Assembly: GCA_905221605.1 (NCBI GenBank)
Contig: CAJNDS010002270.1
Coordinates: 492,435 to 528,890, forward strand
Reading direction: 5' to 3'
DNA: 36,456 bases
Source: Symbiodinium natans
Taxonomy: Eukaryota > Sar > Dinophyceae > Suessiales > Symbiodiniaceae
Of the stretch, positions 17,526 to 25,876 are shown piece after piece. The notes below the pieces were generated by a model. The model saw only the letters and a program-made list of their open reading frames with translations, did no database searches and was not told the origin of the DNA. The translations under genes were made by a program, and so were the position numbers. The number at the start of each line of letters is the position of its first letter. Within the stretch, counting starts at the first letter, position 1.

Positions 17526-17677
17526 GTCCGGGTCTACGTTGGCATAATCTTTCAATGAGCCGCGGAGAGAATATCCTTTTCATGGGGCTTCAATCTACCT
17601 CTTAGTACCAAAACTGGGGTCTTATCTTGGCACGTCTGGTGGTTTCATTCCTTTCACCTTCATTTCCAAGTCTATGA
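17526..17677 (+). CDS. Two candidate exons or a frame broken by one TAG
   Basis: Acceptor CTAGTCTCTCACAG. Frame reads WHNLSMSRGENILFMG, LQSTS, TAG at 17603-17605, and then YQNWGLILARLVVSFL, SPSFPSL in the same frame. The TAG sits in ACCTCTTAG, which could equally be the acceptor of the second piece. Confidence 0.4.
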
Positions 17678-17759
17678 ATCATCAACTGTGGGTTTCGTTC
17701 GCCAAAATCCCCAGTGACAATAGTAAGCTCACTTGTGTCCTTGTAGTTTCTTACTAAGC

Positions 17760-18050
17760 ACCCTAAGAAACCCTACTAAACCCTGCACAAACCTACTCCA
17801 CCCAAACCCTAAACCCTTCTAAACTCTTTCCTAAACCCTACTACACCCAACTACACCCCACTAAACCCTACTAAACCCTAGTACACCCTAGTAAACCCTA
17901 GTAACCCTAAACCCCAGACCTTAAACCCTACTAACCCTAAACCCTAAATCCAAGAACCCCTAAACCCTGAACCCCAGAGTCCAGTCGCCCTAAACCCTGA
18001 ACCCTGAACCCTAAACCCTAAACCCTAAACCCTAAACCCTAAACCTCAAG
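17760..18050. repeat. CCCTACTAAA and CCCTAAA tracts
   Basis: Starts with about ten CCCTACTAAAC/CCCTAGTAAAC variants, a longer unit than the heptamer, and resolves into perfect CCCTAAA by 18005. No gene in this stretch; it leads into the exon-like island at 18051. Confidence 0.9.
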
Positions 18051-18122
18051 CCCTTTGAAGCGCTGAAAGGCCCAGGTGCGCCCGCAGTGCCAGAGCCGGA
18101 GGACTACGCGGCACCCTGGGAG
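18051..18122 (+). CDS. Candidate symmetric exon, 24 codons
   Basis: Begins after CCCTAAACCTCAAG, reads PFEALKGPGAPAVPEPED then YAAPWE, donor GGGAG|GTGCAG. Phase 0 at both ends. C tract upstream, G-rich repeats from 18160. Confidence 0.5.
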
Positions 18123-18159
18123 GTGCAGGAGGAGAGAGGGCTTTGGGGGCTTTGGGGGG

Positions 18160-18282
18160 TTTAGGGTTTAGGGTGTTGAGAGTTTAGGGTTTAGGGTGTA
18201 GGGTGTTTAGGGTTTAGGGTGTTTAGGGTTTAGGGTGTTTAGGGTTTAGGGTGTTTAGGGTTTAGGGTTTAGGGTTTAGGGG
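18160..18282. repeat. TTTAGGG tract with GTGTTTAGGG long units
   Basis: Regular alternation of TTTAGGG and GTGTTTAGGG gives a 17-bp period (TTTAGGGTTTAGGGTGT) repeated about four times. Confidence 0.9.
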
Positions 18283-18419
18283 CCTTGGGGGGTTTGTGCA
18301 TGTCTTTGCTGTTGACGATTTAGGTTGGAGGGTTTTAGGGTTTTGGGGCTCAGGTTGTCGGGGTATCTTCCCTAAACTTTGTCATAACACGGGGGGGGGG
18401 GGGGTAACATTTTATGTTT

Positions 18420-18553
18420 ATAAGGCTACTAGAACTCAATAAGGAATAGAAAATACAATGCTTCATACGATCCCAACCATGAACTAGTAAACCCTCTCCA
18501 TCGCATGTATATTCAAATGCTATTGACTTTCCGGGCCCTCTCGGGACCAACAA
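18420..18553 (-). CDS. Candidate minus-strand exon with AT-rich codons
   Basis: Minus frame reads LVPRGPGKSIAFEYTC, DGEGLLVHGWDRMKH, CIFYSLLSSSSLINIK. On this strand a C-rich telomere tract (complement of 18567-18680) lies upstream, matching the pattern seen for plus exons. Codon usage is more AT-rich than in other islands (ATA, TTA, GAA frequent). No family recognised. Confidence 0.35.
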
Positions 18554-18566
18554 CCGGGCCCTGGGG

Positions 18567-18680
18567 GGTTTAGGGTTCAGGGTTTAGGGTTTAGGGTTTT
18601 AGGTTTAGGGTTTAGGGTTTAGGGTTTAGGGTTTAGGGTTTAGGGTTTAGGGTTTAGGGTTTAGGGTTTAGGGTTTAGGG
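18567..18680. repeat. TTTAGGG tract
   Basis: About 15 G-strand units, nearly perfect from 18605. Confidence 0.97.
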
Positions 18681-18782
18681 GGCCAATGTTACTAGCTTAA
18701 CAGGGCTGCGGGGGACCAAAGAATGGTGAGCAACTGAAACGTAAAGGGTGAATGAAGACCCTTTCTTTTGTTCATGCTATGG

Positions 18783-18866
18783 GATTCTTTGGGCGGGTGG
18801 GCTTTTGTCGAAGTCTATGCTCTGCACGTCCGAGTGAAAATGCCCGATCTGGAGCTGCTGAACCCT
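18783..18866 (+). CDS. Candidate exon, strand uncertain
   Basis: Plus frame DSLGGWAFVEVYALHV, RVKMPDLELLN directly before CCCTAAG repeats. The minus strand is also open here (LQIGHFHSDVQSIDFDK). Here a G tract is upstream and a C tract downstream, the reverse of the usual arrangement for a plus exon. Confidence 0.3.
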
Positions 18867-18996
18867 AAGCCCTAAACCCTAAACCCTAAGCCCTAAGCCC
18901 TAAATCCTAAACCCTAAACCCTAAGCCCTAAACCCTAAATCCTAAACCCTAAACCCTAAACCCTAAACCCCTCCCCCCCCCCCCCCCCCCCCCCCC
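18863..18996. repeat. CCCTAAA/CCCTAAG tract plus poly-C
   Basis: About 15 C-strand units followed by a run of about 24 C at 18973-18996. The C run lies immediately before AACGAAG, the acceptor of the next island, and would be an extreme polypyrimidine tract. Confidence 0.95.
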
Positions 18997-19003
18997 AACG
19001 AAG

Positions 19004-19069
19004 ATTCCTGGGAAGGAGTCCGGAGAGGCGGTCGGCTCGGACGGGCTCAGGGCTCAGGCTCTTGATGAG
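19004..19069 (+). CDS. Candidate symmetric exon, 22 codons
   Basis: Acceptor is poly-C plus AACGAAG. Reads IPGKESGEAVGSDGLRAQ then ALDE, donor TGAG|GTGTTTGG. Phase 0 at both ends. Telomere-type C tract upstream and G tract downstream from 19096. Confidence 0.5.
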
Positions 19070-19298
19070 GTGTTTGGGTGTTGGGTGTTGGGGCTCGGGG
19101 TTTAGGGTTTAGGGTTTAGGATTTAGGGTTTTGGGTTTAGGGTTTAGGGTTTAGGATTCAGGGTTTAGGGTTAAGGGTTTTGGGGGTTTAGGATTTAGGG
19201 TTCTAGGCTTTAGGATTGGGTTTTTTCTTGGCGGCTTTCGGGTTTTCAAGATTTATGGATCAAGGCATAGGGTTTAGGATTCAAGGTTTTGGGCTTAA

Positions 19299-19426
19299 AC
19301 CCTAAACCCTAAACCCTAAACCCTAAACCCTAAACCCTAAACCCTAAACCCTAAACCCTAAACCCTAAACCCTAAACCCTAAACCCTAAACCCTAAACCC
19401 TAAACCCTAAACCCTAAACCCTAAAC
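19299..19426. repeat. CCCTAAA tract, longest C-strand array
   Basis: About 18 perfect units. Upstream (19096-19295) are G-strand repeats with TTTAGGA/TTCAGGG decay. Confidence 0.97.
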
Positions 19427-19431
19427 CAAAT

Positions 19432-19539
19432 CTGGTTGGCATCCAGACCTCGGGGCTACGGCTACGGGGCTATACCCTAGATCCTGAGGGCTTGACTCTA
19501 GAACCAAGGCCCCAGAAGCCTAGGCTGGAAAGGGTCTAG
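19432..19539 (+). CDS. Candidate exon, unknown product
   Basis: Directly after the C tract: VGIQTSGLRLRGYTLD, PEGLTLEPRPQKPRLERV and TAG. No AG acceptor is obvious between the tract and the frame. Protein-like but Leu/Pro/Arg-rich. Confidence 0.35.
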   Translation: MVGIQTSGLRLRGYTLDPEGLTLEPRPQKPRLERV

Positions 19540-19644
19540 GGGCCTAGAGGTCTAGGATTTAGCTATCATCTCCTCAACCAATATGTCTTCAATTCAGTTT
19601 AATTTAAGCTTCCTTAGATATCTTGTTTGGCAACTTCGAGCGGA

Positions 19645-19722
19645 ATCGGATTCCCTTCGGGGATCATCCGATAAAATTGGAGAAGATTAGCATGGCCCAC
19701 ATGTGAAACAAGTTGTTTACAC
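19645..19722 (+). pseudogene. U6 snRNA-like pseudogene
   Basis: Contains the U6 5' hairpin (CCCTTCGGGGA), the conserved ATCCGATAAAATTGG, then directly AGAAGATTAGCATGGCCC. Compared with canonical U6, about 10 nt are missing between AAAATTGG and AGAAGATTAGC, removing most of the essential ACAGAGA box. The 3' stem-loop sequence after GGCCC has diverged and no terminal T run follows. The retained AGC triad and hairpin make the identity clear. Loss of the ACAGAGA box argues against function. Confidence 0.8.
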
Positions 19723-19929
19723 TAGGCTTTGGAAAATGCTACATGCTTTTCTGGTCCGGTGAGGCAACTGCTAACCTTTCGTTTTAAGCCAGTTTGTTGG
19801 CGCTGGTGCCTCAGGACGTGCCCTGAAAATTTAGGAAGGGCTGAGGGTCTGGGGGGGGAGGGGAGGGGGGAGGGGGTGGAATCTTTTAGGATTCCTTCCA
19901 CGCCTGCCCCCTGAACTTCTACACCGCTA

Positions 19930-20325
19930 TGTCGCCCCTGAACCTCTAAAACCCTAAACCCCTGAACCCGCTTAAACCCGTAAACCTTAAACCCTAAACC
20001 CCTAAACCTTCAACCCTAAACCCCTAAACCCTAAACCCCTAAACCATAAACCCCTGAATCCCTAAACCCCGAACCTAAACCCCTGCATCCCGAAACCCCT
20101 AAACCCCTAAACCCTAAACCCCTAAACCCCCTAAACCCCGAAACCCCTAAGCCCTAAATCTTCATGGAGCCCTCCCTCTCCCAACTGAACCCTAAACCTA
20201 AACCCCGAAACCTAAACCCTAAACCCCGAAACCTAAACCCCTAAACCCTAAACCCCTAAACCCTAAACCCTAAACCCCTAAACCCTAAACCCTAAACCCT
20301 TAAACCTCTAAGCCCTACCTCCCTA
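19930..20325. repeat. Degenerate CCCCTAAA/CCCTAAA tracts
   Basis: About 390 bp of mixed 7- and 8-mers (CCCTAAA, CCCCTAAA, CCCCGAAA), with a unique break at 20160-20190. A related phrase (CCTACCTCCCTATCCCAACTGA) at 20314 resembles CCCTCCCTCTCCCAACTGA at 20168, so a small segment is duplicated. No gene here. Confidence 0.9.
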
Positions 20326-20336
20326 TCCCAACTGAG

Positions 20337-20398
20337 GCCTGCCACGGACGCCCCTAGCGCACCGTGGGCTGCACTGTGCCATTCCGGGCGCTTGCAGG
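20337..20398 (+). CDS. Candidate exon between C and G telomere tracts
   Basis: Acceptor TATCCCAACTGAG, frame PATDAPSAPWAALCHSGR then LQ, donor CAGG|GTTTAGGG. Short but with both edges made of telomere-type sequence. Confidence 0.4.
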
Positions 20399-20512
20399 GT
20401 TTAGGGTTTAGGGTTTGGGGTTTGGGGTTTAGGGTTTAGGGTTTAGGGTTTAGGGTTTAGGGTTTAGGGTTTAGAGTTTAGGGTTTAGGGTTTAGGGTTT
20501 AGGGTTTAGGGC
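20399..20512. repeat. TTTAGGG tract
   Basis: About 16 G-strand units with a few TTTGGGG and TTTAGAG variants. Confidence 0.97.
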
Positions 20513-20773
20513 TTCAGTGATGTGATACCGACATCGTGGCTGCAATTTAGGGCGTCAAGGATTCTTTTGCCCCGAAGCGGTTTCTCCCACTAAACCCTAA
20601 ACCCTAAACCCTAAAGCCTAAACCCTAAACCCTAAACCCTATAAACCCTAAGAAGAGTTAGCGCTTCTTTGGTGATCCCCTCCTCATCCCCTTGACTCAG
20701 GGGATGAAGACTGGTAGCCCTAAGCGCACTAAGGTTGTACCCCTAAAGGTTCCCTTTACTATACTCCTAATTT

Positions 20774-20897
20774 CCTAGGTGGGATAAGGGGGACCCTTAA
20801 AAGGGAACAACTGCTTAACCCTCTTCTGGCTCTCTTAACAAGGGACCTTATTCAGAGGGTCTATATCCCCAAGGGTCCCCCTAATCCTATCCCCTAT
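20774..20897. mobile_element. Foldback element, family M copy 1
   Basis: Left end CCTAGGTGGGATAAGGGGGA and right end TCCCCCTAATCCTATCCCCT are inverted copies of each other. The interior contains AGAGGGTCTATATCCCC. The reverse complement matches 25877-25983. No ORF; MITE-like. Confidence 0.7.
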
Positions 20898-21061
20898 ACC
20901 CTAAACCCTAAACCCTAAACCCTAAACCCTAAACCCTAAACCCTAATTGTGGCCTTTCGAATCCTTTAGGGATTCTTAGAAAGGAACCCCAAAACCCAAG
21001 TGTACAGCCGTAAGGGTCCAAAATAGAACCCCTAGATTGACCTGAAACCCCCCAAAAACTC

Positions 21062-21157
21062 TCCCTAAACCCTAAACCCTAAACCCTAAACCCTAAACCC
21101 TAAACCCTAAACCCTAAACCCTAAACCCTAAACCCTAAACCCTAAACCCTAAACCCT
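21062..21157. repeat. CCCTAAA tract
   Basis: About 13 perfect units. Confidence 0.97.
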
Positions 21158-21212
21158 ACACTCACAGATGGAACACTCCCAACCTAAGCGCCCTGAATCC
21201 ACCGTAAACCCC

Positions 21213-21321
21213 CAAAACTCCAAGCAAAGAGTTCCTCAAATCAGGCCCTGAACCCACAAACCCTAAACCGTAAACCCTTCAAAACTCCAAGCGTAGAGTT
21301 CCTAAGTTAGGCCGAGACCCA
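21213..21321. repeat. Direct repeat of about 40 bp
   Basis: AAAACTCCAAGCAAAGAGTTCCT at 21213 recurs as AAAACTCCAAGCGTAGAGTTCCT at 21279, each followed by AGGCC and ACCC, about 66 bp apart. Each unit also carries an internal short inversion (ACTCCAAG / AGAGTT). No gene in 21158-21480 apart from a possible tiny exon near 21330-21370. Confidence 0.7.
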
Positions 21322-21619
21322 GCCGGTGCAGATGAGTGGATGGGCCGGAAACCTCAGCACTGCGGAGTGTTTAGGGTTTTGGGTTTAGGGTTTAGGGTTT
21401 AGGGGTAGTAACAGGGGTCATTTGCTCTCCTAGCATAAGGACCCCACAACCGGCTTGGGTCCATGCTTCTGGGAGTTGAGGGGTTTAGGGTTTGGGCTCT
21501 AGGGTTGAAGGCTCATGCGGGCTATTCGTCCACGGATAGTTAGTTGGACGTGTGGTTATCTGTACCGTCATTCAGGCCATACTGGGTAATAGCAGCAGCC
21601 ATCCTTCTTCTCACCCCAC

Positions 21620-21844
21620 TTGAAGCTACCCATGACCCTTCAAATAGCTGCTTGCCCCGAAACCCTTAGCCCTAAACCCTTTTTCCCTAAGCTTTCAGTC
21701 GTGACTCTGGGCAGAGCTTCAGAAGGGGCTCAGGGCTTTGATTTCGGATCGCGAGTTGGGGGTAGGCTTTGGGGTTTGGGGCTTAGGTTTGAGGGTTTAC
21801 GGCTTAAGGAAGGGTTTAAGTTTAAGGTGGAGGTTGAGGTTTAA
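21620..21844 (+). CDS. Candidate exon region, weak
   Basis: Open frame with MTLQIAACPETLSPKP, FPKLSVVTLGRASEGA, QGFDFGSRVGG, then G-strand repeat-derived codons. The useful exon would end before 21760. CTACCCATGACCCTTCAA at 21626 resembles CTACCCATGAACCTTCAA at 31306. Confidence 0.3.
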   Translation: MKLPMTLQIAACPETLSPKPFFPKLSVVTLGRASEGAQGFDFGSRVGGRLWGLGLRFEGLRLKEGFKFKVEVEV

Positions 21845-22009
21845 TGGCTGAGGGTTCAAGGGATTGGGGTCTAGGGGCTTGAGGGTTTAGGGTTTAGGGC
21901 TCGGCCGCGTCCTGGCCCCGAACGGCACTAGGCATACCTAGAACAAACCTGAAAATAGTTAAGCAGCAGAAATCATCGTAGATTCTGGGTATACTTGCCC
22001 TGTTTTCAG

Positions 22010-22074
22010 GGCGTCCAGGCTTCTCTTAGGCACGGTTTGCAGGCCTCTTCGTCCCTGAGACCCATTAAACCCTA
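22010..22074 (+). CDS. Candidate exon, short
   Basis: A very good acceptor (ATACTTGCCCTGTTTTCAG) precedes GVQASLRHGLQASSSL, RPIK, ending at a CCCTAAG tract. Edges on the 3' side unclear. Confidence 0.4.
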
Positions 22075-22123
22075 AGCCCGAAGCCCACCTTGCCATTCGA
22101 GAAGAGCCGGGACTTTCCCCGAT

Positions 22124-22238
22124 GCACCCAGAGGCTCCAATAGCCTTTAATTAAGGAAGATACCTAAAATTATAATAGGATCCCTAATATGATTTAAGGT
22201 ATAATCCTTAATTAAGGGATCTTGGAGTCTCTGGGCAC
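22124..22238. mobile_element. AT-rich foldback element, family T1 copy b
   Basis: Starts GCACCCAGAGGCTCCAATAG and ends GGATCTTGGAGTCTCTGGGC, imperfect inverted ends of about 33 bp that include TTAATTAAGG. The centre (GATACCTAAAATTATAATAGG) matches the 43-bp unit of copy a at 2040-2178. No ORF. Confidence 0.7.
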
Positions 22239-22367
22239 AGCGCGACTTGCCTCAACACTGTCAAACGTGAAGCGCAGTGAAGTCTGCCGGCTTCTTGGCA
22301 GACGCAGACATCACCCTAAACCCTAAACCCTAAACCCTAAACCCTAAACCCTAAACCCTAAACCCTG

Positions 22368-22443
22368 TTCCCGTCCGGGCGTTTCCGGCCTTCGTCCGCG
22401 GACCTCAAGACATCGCGCCGGCGTCGGAGCGCCAAACTGCTGG
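22368..22443 (+). CDS. Candidate exon, basic
   Basis: Between a CCCTAAA tract (22313-22366) and G-strand repeats: FPSGRFRPSSADLKTS then RRRRSAKLLG. No clear AG acceptor at the left edge, so lower confidence. Confidence 0.35.
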
Positions 22444-22997
22444 GGTTCAGGGTTTTGGGTTTTGGGTTTTTGGGTGTAGGGTGTAGGGTTTAGGGTTTAG
22501 GGTTTAGGGCTGCTGGGGGTCAGGGTTTAGGGTTTTGGGTGTAGGGTGCAGGGTTTAGGGTTTAGGGTTGAGGTGAAAGCCCGAAACTTTAGCAAGACCC
22601 AAGGAACCCCCAGGCTTGCTCTCACGTAGTTTACTTAGTAGCTGAATGAGCACACTTGACACTTTTTGGGGATACCTAGAATCCCCTGTAGAACTGAAAG
22701 TGTACTCTGCTTTGGGACTTATGAACTCAGAGGGATTAGGGGCCTGTATAGTCCCTTTAAGGGTACACCCTAAACCCTAAACCCGAAACCCTAAACCCTA
22801 AACCCTAAACCCTAAACCCTAAACCCTACACATAGGGCACTCCCTACTAAGAACCAGGGCGTCTCAGCTTTATCTTCAAGGCCATCAGGGCTGCCCCGGA
22901 AGCGCTCCGGCTTTGTCCTTGTCGCCCTGCTGAGTTTTTGAGAACTAAGCCCTAAACCCCCAACCCCAACCCTAAACCCTAAACCCTAAACCCTCAG

Positions 22998-24158
22998 TCA
23001 GCAGCAGCAGCAGCAACTTCAAATCCTCACTGCCATCCAAAGGAGTGCCGCGGCGTGCAGTGGTTCCATCCAGAAACACAGGACCGACGTCGACAAAGAA
23101 CTTGCATTTGTGTATGTTTCGTTCAACGGAAGAGCAATCCAACCAGGTTAGAAAGCCAAGATGCCCAGCAGTACCCTCATTCTTTTTTGGGGGGGCGGGA
23201 GGGGGGGTTTAGGTTCCCTTATAAACCCCTTTAAGCAGAAAACTGGGCACCCTTGTCGAACCCTAGGTTTACCGGGCAACTTAGCTACTCTTCGCGATAA
23301 GCAAAGCTCAGGGCTTTGGGCTTGTCAGCACGTTAACAGGAACTCCCAGTCCCTGTATTCCTTACAGGACCCTTAGAAGAGACTCCTATTTTCAGAGATT
23401 CAGAGAAGCCCGCAAACCCTAAACCATAAGCACTGCTTTCTTGCAGGAGTGTTTCAATGAGGGCGACCGCAGCAGCGGTTGGCCATACCGGCATAGTTTG
23501 GGAGGAAGTTGGGGTTTAGGGGTTTAGGGTTTAGGGTTTAGGGGTTTAGGGTTTAGGGTTGGTTTGAGTTTGGCAACCCTAAACCCTAAGCACTTGCTTC
23601 AAAAATGCTTAAAGCATCCCTGACCTGACATTGGGGTGACCACCGGGAGGGGGGGGCGGGGGGGGGGGGGGGGGGGGGGGGGTTGAAATAAACCGTAAAC
23701 CAACCCCCAACTACCAGGAGCCTCAGCAACCCCAAAACATAAATGCGCCAGCATGATCCACACTGCAGAGGTTATAAGAGCGCACCAACGAACCAACTGA
23801 CGACGTTAGTTAGGGTTTAGGGTTTAGGGTTTGGGGTTTAGGGTTTAGGGTTTAGGGTTTAGGGTTTAGGGTTCAAAACCCGCGCAACTTTGTGCCAGGT
23901 GCAAGTACCTGGGGGACGACGATCGGCCCTGGTACTGGCACGAGGCAAAGTCCATTGCTTGCACCACCTGTCTCGGTGCCGGGTTTGGGGTTTAGGGTTT
24001 AGGGTTTAGGGTTTATTCATCTCCCCCCCCCCCCGCCCCAGGCTTTAAAATTCAGAACCCCCACCTCCCGTTCTCTTGGGATGGTTACGACATGTTCGCG
24101 CGGGGAACCTGCTGGGAGTTTGTTGTACATGGAGGAAGGCTGTCAGGGAGCAGTTCAA
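22998..24158 (+). CDS. Candidate four-exon gene piece, includes CxxC..CxxC
   Basis: Exon 22998-23111 (after CCCTCAG) reads QQQQQQLQILTAIQRS, AAACSGSIQKHRTDVD, KELAFV. Exon 23447-23507 (acceptor GCTTTCTTGCAG) reads SVSMRATAAAVGHTGIVW. Exon 23870-23975 reads LCARCKYLGDDDRPWYW, HEAKSIACTTCL. Exon 24042-24158 reads FKIQNPHLPFSWDGYD, MFARGTCWEFVVHGG. All three junctions agree in phase. Introns start GTATGT, GTTGGG and GTGCCG and contain a repeat element, a TTTAGGG tract and a TTTAGGG tract plus C12 run. The CARC..CTTC spacing suggests a zinc-binding fold. Alternative donor for exon 1 at 23146 (CCAG|GTTAGA) keeps YVSFNGRAIQP but breaks phase. Function unknown. Confidence 0.5.
23159..23285 (+). repeat. 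Dispersed repeat R, copy 1
   Basis: GCAGTACCCTCATTC, TTTAGGTTCCCTTATAAAC, GGGCACCC and CCGGGCAACTTAG match in order with 30355-30470. It lies within the proposed intron of the 22998 gene piece. Confidence 0.7.
23643..23682. repeat. Poly-G run
   Basis: About 39 bases of almost pure G with one C. Similar runs of 13-25 G occur near 2785, 8647, 10154, 18392, 24766 and 26193, and of C at 18973 and 24022. Confidence 0.9.
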
Positions 24159-24629
24159 GTCTATGTTCAACCCTAAACCCACTAAAGCCCCTACACCTTG
24201 ATTAAGCCCCGAACCGCTTTAACCACTAAACCCTGAGCCCTAAACCTACTGTTTGCTTAAGAACCCCCGCCCGAAAATAAGAGAAAACCCTAGATTACCC
24301 TCAGAAGGAAGAACATTTTTTACTTTTGCATACAAATACATATCAAAAACAAACCCTACCCCAAACACGAAAACCCCGCCAACAAAAACCCTAGGCCTTG
24401 TTTAAGACAGAGAGCAAACCAAACCCTAATTGAAGAAGGAAGGCTGCAGCCCGCCCTAAACCCTAAAGCTCTATTGGGGCAGGCGGGTGTCGAGTGCTCA
24501 GCGAGACCAGGGCAGGCTCTGCTGGGCTGCAGAGCCTGCCAACCGCACCCCTGAGGGGTCGCCAATCTAGAGTCGCCTAGCATAGTCACTTTAGATATTT
24601 TAGAACCCTAAAATGTTGGGGGGAGAGTC

Positions 24630-24765
24630 CTTTGCCTTTAAACGGATCTGGACCTGGGAGCCGAAAGTCCCGGAGGGAGCCCTGGGAGGCCTCGGAGGCC
24701 CTGACAGCTGGAATTTTCTATCGGGGGGCCCTTCGGCCCAGACCGTCCCCTGCGCAAAAACCTGA
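24630..24765 (+). CDS. Candidate exon, Gly/Pro-rich
   Basis: Frame reads FAFKRIWTWEPKVPEG, ALGGLGGPDSWNFLSG, GPSAQTVPCAKT, then a stop before a run of about 25 G at 24766-24790. A second plus frame is open. Edges unclear. Confidence 0.35.
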
Positions 24766-24843
24766 GGGGGGGGGGGGGGGGGGGGGGGGGTGGCTCTTTA
24801 GCCAATCGCAAACGTCCCAAGCATTCTCAGTCTTCTAACCGAA

Positions 24844-24908
24844 ATGTCCTCTGAACTGTTCGATGTGCGAGTTGTGAATGCTTGGCTTGGCTCGGGCTGG
24901 CTCCCGCA
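24844..24908 (+). CDS. Candidate first exon with ATG
   Basis: ATG TCC then SSELFDVRVVNAWLGSG, ending CCGCA|GTGAGT, a consensus donor. Upstream GCATTCTCAG could be a cis or trans-splice acceptor shortly before the ATG. Plausible translation start of a multi-exon gene. Product unknown. Confidence 0.45.
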
Positions 24909-24977
24909 GTGAGTTGTGATTGGGTGGCCTTGGGGTGGACATGTCTTCACACTATTGCGTTCAGCTGACCCGTGCTA

Positions 24978-25092
24978 CACCCTAAACCCTAAGCCCTAAG
25001 CCCTAAACCCTAAACCCTAAACCCTAAACCCTAAACCCTAAACCCTAAACCCTAAACCCTAAACCCTAAACCCTAAACCCTAAACCCTAAAC
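24978..25092. repeat. CCCTAAA tract
   Basis: About 16 C-strand units with two CCCTAAG variants at the left end. Confidence 0.97.
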
Positions 25093-25164
25093 CAATCAAT
25101 TGCCAGGCCACCGGGCGCTTCTTTCTGACCTGATGCGACGAGGTGGAGAGGGGGGAAGTGTCGG

Positions 25165-25416
25165 ATGCACACTGAACCCACGAAAATGGGGGTTTCTGAG
25201 ACTAGGGGCTACCTTATTGGGGTCCTTATCATAAAGGAATCCTACTGCTTGGGGGGTCGATATTATGGGCCCTCTAGTTTCGTCAGCCCCCGAATCGAGC
25301 AGGCAGCTCATCTCGCCATGGTGAGCGAGTGCCGAAGCCATCTCCTGCCCAGCCAGAAGGAGTGGCAGAGTCTGAAGCAGACCCGCTACATCATGAAGGG
25401 ACGTGACTTTCCCTAA
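25165..25416 (+). CDS. Candidate exon, basic/helical
   Basis: Frame includes SSFVSPRIEQAAHLAM, VSECRSHLLPSQKEWQ, SLKQTRYIMKGRDFP and a stop within a short CCCTAAA tract at 25411. The most protein-like part starts after TATGGGCCCTCTAG (25276). CCATG|GTGAGC at 25321 is an alternative donor. Confidence 0.45.
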   Translation: MHTEPTKMGVSETRGYLIGVLIIKESYCLGGRYYGPSSFVSPRIEQAAHLAMVSECRSHLLPSQKEWQSLKQTRYIMKGRDFP

Positions 25417-25741
25417 ACCCTAAACTTCCCTAAACCCTAAACCCTGCTGCAGAAGCTGGTTTGTTGAGTTTTTTGACACTCCATGCGGTGCACTGAAACT
25501 CAGCCTTGTACAATGTTGTGGATTTCTGACTGACTCTTCACAGGTGGTGCTGGTAGGTCGATGCTTTGCTCCGAGTGCTTGAAACGGAACTGTCATAGAC
25601 TACTAGTTGCTTAAGAACCCTCAACAGACAAATGAAAGACAAACATCCCTATTGCGCCCTTATCAGGATGAATAGTTTTAATTTTTGGAGGAGTAGTAGA
25701 GCGCATTTCGTTTCTGTGTTCGCACAGCTCGGAGCGATGGG

Positions 25742-25874
25742 TTGAGCGCTGCTTTGGACAAGTGGGAGAGCTCCCGCACCCTCGTAGCCGTCCCTAAAGC
25801 GGTAGCGGGACAGTGGCAAGGAACACGCAGACCCTCCATACGTGCCTTCTCTTTGGTCTTTAGGGCATGGACCA
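25742..25874 (+). CDS. Candidate exon, unknown product
   Basis: Frame reads SAALDKWESSRTLVAV, PKAVAGQWQGTRRPSI, RAFSLVFRAW and runs into the foldback element at 25877. Upstream acceptor GTGTTCGCACAG at 25728. Another frame (SERWVERCFGQVGELP) is also open. Confidence 0.4.
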
Positions 25875-25876
25875 TT

